In this document: positions 24,110 to 34,318 of the stretch, in pieces | Layout of the letters: every line of letters starts with the position of its first letter | Numbering within the stretch: the stretch's first letter is position 1 | Source: Apodospora peruviana | Taxonomy: Eukaryota > Ascomycota > Sordariomycetes > Sordariales > Lasiosphaeriaceae | DNA length: 64,000 nucleotides | Assembly: GCA_033439685.1 (NCBI GenBank) | Contig: JAUEDM010000007.1 | Span: forward strand, 806,001 to 870,000 | Direction: 5' to 3' | The notes under the pieces: generated by a model | The model's database searches: none | The model's input: the letters and a program-made list of their open reading frames with translations, nothing else | What the model was told of the DNA's origin: nothing | Program-made: the position numbers and the translations under genes

Positions 24110-26026
24110 ATGCCCGCAGAGTTCGTCACCCTTCACCAGGAGCCACCAGGGCGTCCAAGCACACCTAACAGAAATACCCGGATCCCACCTCCACCACTTC
24201 GTCCTCTTCAACAAGGAGGCCAGCAGGGAGGACACTTGCAGCACTTGCAACCCGGAGTCGTCAACGCAGCTCCCCATCCGGCAGAGATGCAGCAGCTTCA
24301 ACGACAGGCGCCGCCTCCGCAACATCACATGGTCCCGCAGGTGTTCCAAAGTAACCCTCCCGTAAGGATCAGCGACATCCGAAAAGAGCGAATCACCCCG
24401 GCCGAAGCCCGTGAAGAGCTTTCCGAGTATATCATCTACCGATTCGAACCGTCTGAGCCAGGGTGCGGGTATGACAGCGATGGTGAAAGGAGAAAACCGA
24501 GCTGGGAGAGTGTATTTGTGGTGGAAGTGCACGGTGTAAGCAAGAAAGATGCCGCTCTACAGGTCCGCACCCTCAATCAGAACACTTGGTCGCTTGGCGA
24601 GAAGAAGGCGACCCTTAGCGGCGTTCAAAATCGCCAGATCGAGAAGGTCCTCGAGGAACTTCAAGCCCGTGATTACCCTTACTTCCAGACGAATCTCGTC
24701 CAGATCCACCATCAGCTGCGACCGAAGCTGAAGGAGAAGCACCTGAAGGGCAGCTCCTCGAAACACCACCCCAAGGATGTCAAGGAGCTCCTCTTCCGAG
24801 ACCACAAGGAACGGATGAAGCATTCGTCATCGAAAGACAAGAAAAAGCACAAGGAAAAGGAAAAGGAAAAGGAACGCGTCAGCCTCACCGCTTACTACAA
24901 ACGGTCTCCCAAGCCTGAGGTGGATGCACTCGCAATCTACCATCTTCGCGAGGCTTCCCTCCGAGCGAGGTTGGCGCCGCCGCCAAATCCCCACATGATG
25001 GCGGGCCCGCCAGAGCATCATCATGTGGTTCATGCCCCAGAGGGAGTCCATGGAAAGGGTGCTGGTGATGGTGGCGGCCGCAACGGCGGAGGGAATGGCA
25101 ATAAATACCATACCGGAGGGCGAGGTGCAGTCGCAGCCGTTGTGCATCCGCATGGCGATCGGAAACATGACCGGCGTGGCTCACCAAGGTCCCCCCGGTC
25201 CCCGACCAGCTCAGATAGCTCGTTTTTCTCGGACACCTTCTCCAATGAAGGCGATGACATGTCTATCGCCACCCCAAATTCAGAGGATTCGTTTTTCTCC
25301 CGCGGCCGCCGGGCATCTTTCGACCGACCTCATCCGCGAAAGCAGGGCCGGTACCTGGAAGATCCGGCGCACTTTGGCGTCCGCCACCATAACGACCATC
25401 GAGGCAGACGCGAGATACACAGGATCTCGGACGAGTTCCTGCCCCGTCGTTCGTCGCTTCAACGGTTGACAATGGCACCACCACCACCGGTGGACATTGA
25501 GCAGATCAAATCCAGCGCCTACGCTGCCGGGCGCGCCGACGAGAGAGAGGACGTCAAGATGATAGCCGAAAAAATCGCTGTGGCCTCCGTGTCGGCGATA
25601 AAGCCTTGTCTGCCTACTCCTCCTCCACGAATCCTCCAGCGGCGACCAAGTATCCGCCTAGTACATGCCGGTGATCTCTCACGGGAGAGTGAGACGGCGG
25701 AACGCTTAGAAAGGCTGGACCTCCGAGATCAAGCGCTCGAGGATGCTCGCTATCGCCTGGGCGACACGCCCCAACGACGGCTCGTGGGTCGCGAGGGCCA
25801 TCTGAGAAGGGACGAAATTTGGGAGGAAGAGCGTGCGCCTCGCAGGCGACTAGACGAGGCATTGGAGTACATGAGAAGGACCGAAGCAGGTGCCGATATG
25901 CCCTTCATGGACAATCCGTTCACTCCTTTGCCCACACCCGGTATCGGTCGGCGAGCGAGTGTGGCGGGGCCAGCCCCGGAGTTCCGTCGACGGCATGACT
26001 TTGACGATCATGTCAGGTTCATATGA
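24110..26026 (+). CDS. 638-residue disordered, basic protein of unknown function
   Basis: A single uninterrupted reading frame. I do not recognise a named domain. The N-terminal ~90 residues are Pro/Gln-rich. A region that could fold follows (about 85-215: VRISDIRKERITPAEA, YIIYRFEPSEPG, then TWSLGEKKATLSG and a helical ELQARDYPYFQTNLVQIHHQL). A strongly basic Lys/Glu run lies near 240-260 (KDKKKHKEKEKEKE), then Gly/Asn/His-rich sequence, and a Ser-rich stretch with two similar motifs DSSFFSDTF and EDSFFSRG. The C-terminal half is Arg-rich with helical, charged segments (ADEREDVKMIAEKIAVASVSAIK) and ends HDFDDHVRFI. Composition suggests a nuclear or scaffold protein, but that is inference. 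Codon phase is consistent through the whole frame and the 3' flank is AT-rich, so it is likely real. Confidence 0.8.
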   Translation: MPAEFVTLHQEPPGRPSTPNRNTRIPPPPLRPLQQGGQQGGHLQHLQPGVVNAAPHPAEMQQLQRQAPPPQHHMVPQVFQSNPPVRISDIRKERITPAEAREELSEYIIYRFEPSEPGCGYDSDGERRKPSWESVFVVEVHGVSKKDAALQVRTLNQNTWSLGEKKATLSGVQNRQIEKVLEELQARDYPYFQTNLVQIHHQLRPKLKEKHLKGSSSKHHPKDVKELLFRDHKERMKHSSSKDKKKHKEKEKEKERVSLTAYYKRSPKPEVDALAIYHLREASLRARLAPPPNPHMMAGPPEHHHVVHAPEGVHGKGAGDGGGRNGGGNGNKYHTGGRGAVAAVVHPHGDRKHDRRGSPRSPRSPTSSDSSFFSDTFSNEGDDMSIATPNSEDSFFSRGRRASFDRPHPRKQGRYLEDPAHFGVRHHNDHRGRREIHRISDEFLPRRSSLQRLTMAPPPPVDIEQIKSSAYAAGRADEREDVKMIAEKIAVASVSAIKPCLPTPPPRILQRRPSIRLVHAGDLSRESETAERLERLDLRDQALEDARYRLGDTPQRRLVGREGHLRRDEIWEEERAPRRRLDEALEYMRRTEAGADMPFMDNPFTPLPTPGIGRRASVAGPAPEFRRRHDFDDHVRFI

Positions 26027-27318
26027 TGGTCGGCCTAGTTGGCGTGTATGGTTTGCTTGACTTTTGTTCGTGCTGGCGAGATTCTGTATTCTTTTATAGC
26101 TTGTATATGATCCTGTTATTATGAAGAGAACAACTGGTGTTGCTCCTTTGTCGTTTTGGTTTTCTTGGGATAGCTTCTCTTCTATTTTGAAAAGATTGGA
26201 TAAGCTGTCCTCTTTATAATGTAAATGAAATGAGAAACAAAGTAATCATACTTTTTAAACAGATAGCTCGGTGTGAGGATTTGGAGTCGTACCATCATAG
26301 GAATCTGAGATCATCGTCCAAGGGGGGACAGTACCTGCCTATGTACTGCGTTGGAAGTCTTGCGTGGGGAGGTTCCCCACCTCGCACGACTGCCTGTCAG
26401 GAGATAGCGAAGCTGTCGTGCATTGTATTTCTGCCCAAAGAATGCTGTGAATGGAGGAGCATGCATGGAGTGGAGTCGGGAGCTCACGTTGAGAGGTCAG
26501 ACGTGGCCCAATGACACAGACACAATGCCATCCTGAAGTGGCCAATTGACGTCGAAGGAGGCAGCTGCCGCCTCACATTTGTCGTGTCTTTGCGGTGTTT
26601 GGGAGGTAGCCTTTCAGTTGATGCAGTGGAATTGGTCAGGCTTTCTGTCGCCGAGGTGAAAGCTGGAAGCAATTGCAAAACACCGACGTTGAAAATTTGA
26701 CCGAGATACTCCGTAAATTGGCACCCAAGGCAGACTCCGACATACAGTGTGGTAGACTGTGCGGGAGGCTGGAAATCAGTCGTTCTCAGTGGGTCTCTTC
26801 AGCAACGCCTTCCTTGAATATCGACAACAAGGCTGGAAAGATGGAAAGAACGAGAAAGGTAGTTAGTTCCCTTGTGATCATGAGTGCCTTTTCTAGTGTC
26901 AAATAACGTCATTAATAGACACAAATCGTCTCTGATTGTCCCGCAAGTCTAGAAAGACAAATCTGCACAGTACGCAAATCAGAACCCTTGTGAATGGAGA
27001 GATGCTAACAAAGCAAGCACAGCACGTGTGGTGTCAAGATGGCATGTCCAAGTTGACGGGATGAGTCTTGATCACATCGGGGAAATGGAGAGGATATCTC
27101 AGGTTGACAAGGAAGAATAGAAGAGGTGTCCTTGACATGGCGTCAGACTCAGTGACAAACCACCATAACATTACTGATTAACTAGGTATGTAGGTGCCTC
27201 TAGGATATGCTCGATGGCGAATACTAGTCACTCAACCAACTCCCAAAAGGCCATTACCCGTGTGCTTATCCCAAACAGTCGTTTATTTATCAATCCATGC
27301 CTGGACACCTCTGCCATC
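26027..27318. other. convergent intergenic region
   Basis: 1.3 kb between the 638-residue gene (+) and the secreted-protein gene (-). It holds the 3' ends of both. TACTCCGTA occurs at 26707-26715. No open frame with recognisable features and no RNA gene is seen. Confidence 0.5.
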
Positions 27319-28067
27319 TCAAGCCTTCTTCTCCTTCACCACAGTAACGGCGTCGCATGAATCGTTGTCCGGTTGGCTGCCAAGAACCCACGAAATTGCA
27401 CGCCTGAAGTAGACTTGCCCGGCTCCGAGGTACGACCAGCAGACACACCACTTGCTGGCATTCCTTTCGGTCTTGTTGGATGGTTCGAAACCTGCCTGAA
27501 TGCAATCAGCATCCGTCGCCGTCGGGACAACCATCTCGTTGCCATTCCACTTGATTCTGTGTTCGGCTTCGGCAGCCTAGAGAGTGACAGAAATTCACGT
27601 CAGCGGATGCCATGTTCAGAATGCTTTGCAGACTTTCTTACCTTGAAATAGGCGGGTGCGACATTCTTCTCGTCAACAAACTGGAAACTCATTGGCATCA
27701 TGAGGCTTGGCCAGATGGCATCGCTGGACTTCAGCAACATGTTCCAAGACACTGCACCCAACTCCTTCGCCGTGTCATTCTGCTGGAAGTAGAAGATCCA
27801 AGCAGGTTCGTTTTTCTGGAAACGCGTGTTGTTGTTTTCGACGCAGAGACCTCTGATGTCGGCCCCGACATGACAGGCGAAAAGGTACTTGTTATTGAGG
27901 TTGGCCTCGGAGGGTGACTGGATCTTGAGGTGGAATGGGTCAGATGACTTGTCAACTACTTCGGTGGCAGAGACAACGACGCTCCATAAGGCGAAGGCGG
28001 TAAGGAGGGTGCTGGCGATGCTGAAGAAGGCAAAACTGAGGGTGCTGTAGGCTTGTGTGGACTGCAT
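27319..28067 (-). CDS. small secreted or membrane-anchored glycoprotein, unknown function
   Basis: Two exons (28067-27642, 27576-27319; intron 65 nt, donor GTAAGA) join FK to AAEAEHRIKW and give 227 residues. Residues ~10-34 form one strongly hydrophobic segment (FAFFSIASTLLTAFALWSVVVS), either an N-terminal signal peptide or a signal anchor. The remainder is a compact soluble domain with Cys residues, W-F repeats and several N-glycosylation sequons (NNT, NDT, NKT, NAS), which supports passage through the secretory pathway. The protein ends in EKKA. I do not recognise the family; candidate-effector-like or cell-surface proteins of this size are common in fungi. An 18-bp minisatellite lies 0.1-0.2 kb upstream of the start. 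Confidence 0.75.
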
Positions 28068-28179
28068 GGTTGCCGAGTCGATGTGTGGATGGGGATGTAT
28101 ATGTTACGTTTGACGACGGTCTGAAAGGCGGGAGTTATGGACAGCCAAAGAGATGTGGGAGTAGTCTGCTGATACATGT

Positions 28180-28292
28180 GTTTGTTTGTTTCCGTCGGTG
28201 TGTTTGTTTCCGTCGGTGTGCTTGTTTCCGTCAGTGTTTTTGTTTCCGTCAGTGTGTTTGTTTCCGTTAGTGTGTTTGTTTCGGCCGGTGTG
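28180..28292. repeat. 18-bp minisatellite, six copies
   Basis: Six tandem copies with period 18 (unit close to GTTTCCGTCGGTGTGTTT), counted from the GTTTC core recurring near 28189, 28207, 28225, 28243, 28261 and 28279, with point differences between copies. It sits upstream of the leftward secreted-protein gene. The minus-strand frame through it reads as a Thr/Glu/Asn hexapeptide repeat but has no supported connection to a coding exon. Confidence 0.9.
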
Positions 28293-28839
28293 GTGCAGAA
28301 CCAGTCCAAGTTTCAGAAGAGGAGAAGATGAAGTTCAAGACTTCAGGGCTTTATATGTGCTGGCTGCAAGCTGGGTGAGGCGTTTGCTCCTGCGTTACAG
28401 TTGGAGGGCAACGCAAAGAAGCAACAAGTAGCAACCGGTCGAGGCCAGTCGCAGCCGGCGAATTTGCAGCCATACTAGACGCTACAATGACGACCGCACC
28501 TGGAGGACCGGTTCGTGGATATTACCGACTGAATCTGGGTCATCAAGTGAATTCCGGAAGTGACGTGGCAGCTTGGAGAGTGAACCTGGGCCCGAGCAGA
28601 AAGGAAAGAGAGAATGAGCAGCAAATCTGGAGCAAGAAACACGCACTCGTATACTCCGGAAGCCGCGACTTGACGTTCTGAGCCGGGGCAGAAGCACAAA
28701 GATGAGAATTGGAAAGAGTGATTGTCCCCTTTCGTTGGAAGTCCACTTGAACCAAACAAGTCCCATAGATGATACCTTTTTTGAAACCGAGCCGCCGGGA
28801 TAAGCGGCAGAAGACATAGACATACACAGACCAGGCAGG
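28293..28839. other. intergenic gap between the 227- and 279-residue genes
   Basis: About 550 bp between two leftward genes: the promoter side of the secreted-protein gene and the 3' side of the 279-residue gene. Overlapping short frames here have no recognisable features. Confidence 0.5.
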
Positions 28840-29679
28840 TCAAAGCAAGTCCAACGTCTTGTTCGCCTCATCTGAATAAGACCTTGATGGCAACAAATTA
28901 GCTACCGTAGCCGTTGTGGTGGCTCCTGACCGTCTTCCCGTCCTCGGCCGCACAAAGTACCAACAATCAGGCATCCTGTAATCATCCGTCCCGGACCGCT
29001 GGCCTATATTGACACGCGACTCCCACCCGAAAGAATCCAACACATCCAACACTCGTAGCATCAACATCCGAGTCTTGACCGTATTTACCCCGTGGGCTGG
29101 CCACGGCAACCCCTTGAGCTTGAACTCGAAGCTGTCGAAGCTCCAGTCGCCCTTTTGGAAGTAGTCCATCTCTTCTAGCATCTTCTTCAGACTGGCGATG
29201 AGCAGTCCCAGGTGGCCATGGTCGGCGTCGATTTCACTGGATGCGTCGTAGATGATGCGGAGCCTGTCGGACCGCAACATGGACACGGTCAGCCACTCGA
29301 CCGGCGGCGGCGGGGGGGTTTCGGGCGAACGCTTCCTGAAGATCAGCGTATCCTTTGCGCCTAAGTGGCGGCTGCACAGCAGAGGAGTCACAAGATCCCA
29401 GGACCGGCTGGAGAGGAATGTGATCATGTTGCGAACCAGCCGCGCACCGCCGACGGCTTCCTGGTCACCCATGCTGCCGAATGGTCTCTTCTTGAGCTTG
29501 TACTGGTAGGATTCGCCATAGGGGCCGGAGGTCTGGATGCCAGGGGGCCATACTTTGAGGATCACTGACTGCGCCTCGGTGTAGATTTCTTCGGGGAACT
29601 GGAGGAAGCGGATGCTATCGCTTTTGTGGAGGGAGAGGGATGCAAAGGGATAGGAAGGAGTGAGATTGTCCTTGGACAT
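28840..29679 (-). CDS. conserved fungal protein with two similar halves, function unknown
   Basis: A single exon of 279 residues. The sequence has two related blocks. The first runs SVILKVWPPGIQ, YQYKLKKRPFGSMGDQE, RLVRNMITFL, SWDLV, KDTLIFRK. The second is FEFKLKGLPWPAHGVN, KTRMLMLRVLDVLDSFGW, then DCWYFVR. The shared pattern is K-L-K-x2-P-W/F, then a small loop, then an Arg-started helix, then G/S-W, then an aromatic strand. From memory this matches an uncharacterised ascomycete family with the same pattern. No catalytic motif or membrane segment is visible. A poly-Pro run (residues ~125-130) joins the halves. The start is the only Met before the conserved first block. Confidence 0.8.
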   Translation of the reverse strand: MSKDNLTPSYPFASLSLHKSDSIRFLQFPEEIYTEAQSVILKVWPPGIQTSGPYGESYQYKLKKRPFGSMGDQEAVGGARLVRNMITFLSSRSWDLVTPLLCSRHLGAKDTLIFRKRSPETPPPPPVEWLTVSMLRSDRLRIIYDASSEIDADHGHLGLLIASLKKMLEEMDYFQKGDWSFDSFEFKLKGLPWPAHGVNTVKTRMLMLRVLDVLDSFGWESRVNIGQRSGTDDYRMPDCWYFVRPRTGRRSGATTTATVANLLPSRSYSDEANKTLDLL

Positions 29680-30993
29680 TTTGCCTCATCAATGAAAAGG
29701 GTGTGAACTGGAGTGAGGTTGATAGGTAATGGGGTAAAGGAACTTGGTGAGCTTGCTGACTTATAAGAACACTGTCTTGAGTAGAACTTGAGTAGAATCC
29801 ATAATTCGGGTTCTGAGTCTCTAGGCTGGGAGAGGGCAAGGCTTAGCTCTAATAGAGCCTCGCCGTCCTAGATTGCCCAAGGTTGGTGATGTCGTCCTCG
29901 TCCGTGTGTGGGATCTGCTCCATTGGATTGGTGCATGGATTTGTGGCTTGCAGGTGCCGGCTGTGTTCAACGTATTTCGTATCGGCGCAGTCTTCAGCTA
30001 CCCCCAAGTTGGATGTCATGGCTGTTCACGATGCTGTACCTTTGGTTCAGGGATGGGCAAAGTGACTCAGGAAACACATAGGAAATAAATCAATCGAAAC
30101 AATAGGTACTGACGCTCTTAAGAGGAGAGGGCGAAATAACCCTTTTCGAACATGCAAAAGAGGACATTAGCGTCATATTCCGTATATTGAGTCAAAAATA
30201 ATCCGTGTTATTGTTTTATTCCATTTTAAATTCACGATATTGTTTCGAAGTCGAAGGGTGCAAAGACAGAAAGAACACCTCAGCATCGGAGCTCCAATTC
30301 GGTTCACTCTGGATTGGCAGTTCGGGCAGCTGTGGTCGCGGCTGAAGGAAGCTCCCCCGGATTTCCATCCCAGGCGAGCGGAATTTTTATTTGACATTGA
30401 CACCTGAGTGACCCCACTATCAGCGCCTATCGATAAAGGGACCCTGTAAATTAACAAGCCTCGTTTTTGGTTGCCCTTGGAAACCAACCTGCCAGGATAA
30501 TATTGTTTTAGGAGCATCCATCTGGCTCCCTGCCAGAAATCAGGGTCCTCACAGCTACGTACCAAGAGCGAATTCTTGTCCACCATGACGATGCACGCAA
30601 ACTTTGTTTTAAGAACAATTGCATCTCAATTGCTCTGAGCGGAGTTCCAGGTTGTCCGTCTTTCCTAGTACGCATATGCGCATTACGCAGCCTGCAACCA
30701 ATCAACAACCATCCCGATTCTCGTCGTTCGCTGCGAGTCTGGTTGCCCCGCCGTAACCACACCACAATCAGGAGCTTCAGCTGAGCGAGCGAGCTCACCA
30801 TTCCGTCGGGCTCATTGTTGTCACCGCCAGAACAAAAAAGTTGACGACACCAAAGACAAAACATTCCAGTTAAACCCACCAACATATCTCGGGACGATCC
30901 GAAGCCCACGTTTGCATACCATCATATATCTATTACATTTCTTTTCGGGCCGGTCCGCACTGAGGTCATTGCCGCCGTCGCCGTATCGCCGTC
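29680..30993. other. divergent intergenic region
   Basis: 1.3 kb between the leftward 279-residue gene and the rightward b561 gene, expected to hold both promoters. A minus-strand frame (30173-30586) contains a C-x2-C ... C-x2-C pattern resembling a zinc ribbon but lacks other support. The final ~100 bp before 30994 are GC-rich and probably 5' leader. Confidence 0.45.
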
Positions 30994-33722
30994 ATGGCGC
31001 CGGCAGACAACCTCTCCCCGCCGGGGTCGAGCTCGTACTCGTCCAACACAATGACCGTCGGCGATGGGACCTGGGATTTCACCAAGAATAGCTTCTTATT
31101 ACCAAACCTCGTGGGCCTCAACTTTGATACTATGCGATACAATGGTCAGTCTTGCTTGTTTGCAGCCCCCTTCAGCCCCCATCATGATAGCTAACATACG
31201 GTATCTTAGGCATGGGAAACCGCTTCTCAACCCTGACACAGTACCACACCCTCATTACGGGCCATGGAGTGCTGGCAGCCATCACATTCCTCTTCATCGT
31301 ACCGACCGCCGTCCTCTACGCCCGCTTCTACACCCGCAATCCGGGCTATGCCCTCCGGTACCATGCCTACCTCAACATCCTCGCCGTCCTGCTCAGCACT
31401 GTCGTCTTCATACTGGGATTCATGGCCGTCGGCCCGTCACGCAACCTGACGAATCCCCACCACGGCATCGGCGTCGCCATCTACGTCTTGATCCTGCTGC
31501 AAGCCATCGGCGGCCGCCTCGTCCGCCACATCACCGGTCGCTCATTGCGTGTGCACATCCACCGCTATTCGGGCCGCTGCATTGCTCTCCTGGGCATCGT
31601 TCAGGTCCCGCTCGGTCTTACGCTGTACGGCTCGCCGCGCTATCTGTTTATTCTGTACGCGCTGTGGATGGCGTTTCTGGCGCTCCTGTTTTTTATTCTT
31701 GACTATAGGGATGGCGGTCGTCGGGGAGATATTTTCGTCAGTGGCGGCCGGTCAGACGGTGGCCATGACCACAAGGAGAAGAAGAAAGGGATGGGGTGGC
31801 TGGGTCCGCTTGCCGCCGGTGGTGCCATCTGGGCACTGATGCGCCGTCGCAACAAGAAAAAGGACCGCGATGCCGAGCGAGACGGGAGTCGCAGTCCCAG
31901 CCTCCACCGTAGCCATAGCCGCAGGCGCAGCGTCGGCCCTGAAGTGATTCCCTCGCCAACGCACGAGACGTCGACTTTCTACGACGAGAAGCACTCGGAG
32001 CGGCGGCGCGAGAGCGGTGGGGGTGGCTTTATGAAGAAGGCGCTTGCTGCCGGGGCGGTGGGTGCCTTGGTCGGCCGGATGATGGGCGGCCGTAAGGACA
32101 AGAACCGCAACGACGGTAGCGACTACTCGGCCGTTGCGACGGACACCCCGAGCCGCCACAGGCCGAGCAGGAGGTATGCGCCGACCGAGAGCGATTTCAC
32201 GGAACGGACAGAAGACACTCCTCGCCGTCATCACGACAGGCGGGGGTCTCTGCTTCCGCCTCCCGCTGGGTATCCGGTTGCCGCCGCCGCAGCTATCAGT
32301 GCGGCCGATCGACCGACCAACAGACCTACGACGCCGCAGCGCTCGCACGCCCACTCGCGGTTCGACAGCGCGGACGGGTCCGACTATTCTTCCTACGTCA
32401 GTCCGTCAAAGAGGCCGACGGAGAAGAGGAAGAGCAGCGGCAGCGGGATCGCTAAGGGTGTTCTCGCTGGTCTTACGTTTGGCTGGCTTGGGAAGAAGGC
32501 CAAGGACAGCAGAGACAGAAGGGAGGAGGAGCGGTTGCGAGATGAAGAGGACAGGCGCAGAGAGGAAGAAGACCGACGAGCAGGCAGACGCAACTCGAGA
32601 TATACGGGCGATGGGTACGGAACACCTACGCGACGCGAGTCGTCCAGACGACGTCCCCACCGCAACTATCCGCCCCCGTCGGCCATCACCAACACGGCGT
32701 CGGAACTCTCGTCGATAGAACCGCGAGGCGACACGCCGTATGACCCCGCGCCGGTGGGCGCTACCATTCGACCTACTGGGCCTGTTCCGGTGCCAGTTCC
32801 TGGCGCGCCGCCTCCGATGGCCTTACCGCCAGCCGGAGGTGCTCCGATGGTTCCCCTGCCGGTCCCGATTCCCGGCGCAGCGCCAGTGATGGCGGGCAGG
32901 TCACGATCTCACTCCAGAGATCCGATGACGCCAGGAGGTCATGCTGCGATGCCACCGATGCCGTCTGATCCCCAAGGGTTTTTTGCCCGCGACTCGGACA
33001 GCGATACGTACAACTCGCCAAGCGGCGGCAGGAGGAGACCGTCTCACCGGACCGCGGCGGGAGGAGACGTGGCAGCCGCTGCCGCGGCCGCTGCTGCGTC
33101 GGCTAGCATCTTGGCGCAGGAGCAACGGGAGGAAGAAGATCGCCGGCGGAGGGAACAGGCGTCGAGCAGTGGTCAACCGGCGGCCAGCGTCCGCGTCAAA
33201 GTGCACGATGATAGAGATAGGAATATTACGCTGCGCAGGCTGACGGAGGAGGAGACGGCTGCAGAGCGACGGAGGGAACAGCGGCAGCGCCGGAGGGCCG
33301 ATTCTGTCAGTAGTCACTCTGAGGCCGATACACCCGTGAGGAGGTATCGGCGCGGAGATTCGAGCCAGCGGAGAGCGGAGGACGAGGCGCAGCGACGGGT
33401 TGAGCTGAGCGATCCGCCGCCGTTGGTGCCGCCTAACCCAGGGTTTGCGCAGGGCAGTGGGAGTAGGAGGCCGAAGGATTCGGCGTATTATTCTGGGGCC
33501 GGGCCGTCGGCTGCGGGACCATCTGGAGCGATGCACGCGGCCGGGCAGACGGTGTCGAGTTTGGGCGGGAGTCCTGGCCCGGGACCGGGATGGAGTGGAA
33601 TTAGTGGGACGCCTGGGAGCGCTGCTGGGGAGAATGCTGCTGCTGATAGGAGGCGGAGGAGGAGGTTGGAGCGACGGGAGGGGAGCCGGAGTGGGATTCC
33701 GGGGAGTGTGGATTTTGACTAA
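30994..33722 (+). CDS. cytochrome b561-type membrane protein with a long disordered tail
   Basis: Two exons (30994-31144, 31210-33722; intron 65 nt, donor GTCAGT) give 887 residues. Residues ~65-225 form a b561-like core with about five hydrophobic helices: GHGVLAAITFLFIVPTAVLY, ILAVLLSTVVFILGFMAVG, GVAIYVLILLQAIGG, IALLGIVQVPLGLTLYG and a final YALWMAFLALLFFIL. His residues sit where b-type heme ligands are expected (TGHG, RYHAYLN, NPHHGIG, HIHRYSG). Such domains move electrons across membranes, classically with ascorbate as donor; the donor and acceptor here are unknown. No DOMON domain precedes it. The remaining ~650 residues are Arg/Ser/Pro/Gly-rich and disordered, with two short Gly/Ala-rich amphipathic patches (KKALAAGAVGALVGRMMGG and GIAKGVLAGLTFGWLGKK) and an Ala run near residue 680. 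Confidence 0.88.
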
Positions 33723-34318
33723 GCTAACTGATTTGGGTGTGTGTATACAAACCAAAAGTTTGTGTGTTTTGTAGATGATGGAGGTGGAGCTTTTTGCTTC
33801 TTTTGTTAACAAATAGCACGAAGCAGCAAGCATGGCGTTTTATGGTAAATTTGGGAATGGATGGCGTGGATGGATCACCCTGTGCCTCATCTATGGGATT
33901 AGGTTTCATGTCAATACCTGCTGTAACTTTTTTTAGTTTATACTTGCTGGTTACATATCTTCATGTTAATAATAGATCCACTTGTTGGACGACGATGTGT
34001 CTATGTTATAATTATGTCGGCTTCTTTAGTGGTATTTGTCATGACTGATGAATTTAGATTCGTCGATATTTGTTGTGTTGACATCGCGGAGTTGCTACCC
34101 CTTGAACAAGTAAACAGAAAGCAAGGCGCGCAATATGATCTGAGCGTTTCTCTAATTCCCCCGCATTGGCATTCTTCATACGGAATACACCCCACCATTG
34201 TCAATTGATCGTGATACTCATTAAGGTTCCCACCGCGACGACGCGTTTTCTCATATCATATTACCAAACCGCCAAATTTCATCTACCACATGAGCAACAT
34301 TATGAAGATTAAATAAAA
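33723..34318. other. tandem intergenic region
   Basis: About 600 AT-rich bases between the b561 gene and Nnf1, both rightward. They hold the b561 3' end and the Nnf1 promoter. No other gene is visible. Confidence 0.5.

Noticed and set aside
27478..27494. TTCGAAA T-loop-like sequence as a tRNA
   Set aside because: It lies inside the second exon of the secreted-protein gene and has no supporting arms.
30173..30586. 137-codon minus frame with CPNCQ ... CSFC, like a zinc ribbon
   Set aside because: Only the Cys spacing is suggestive; the flanks are not protein-like and it lies in a divergent promoter region. A homology search could revive it.
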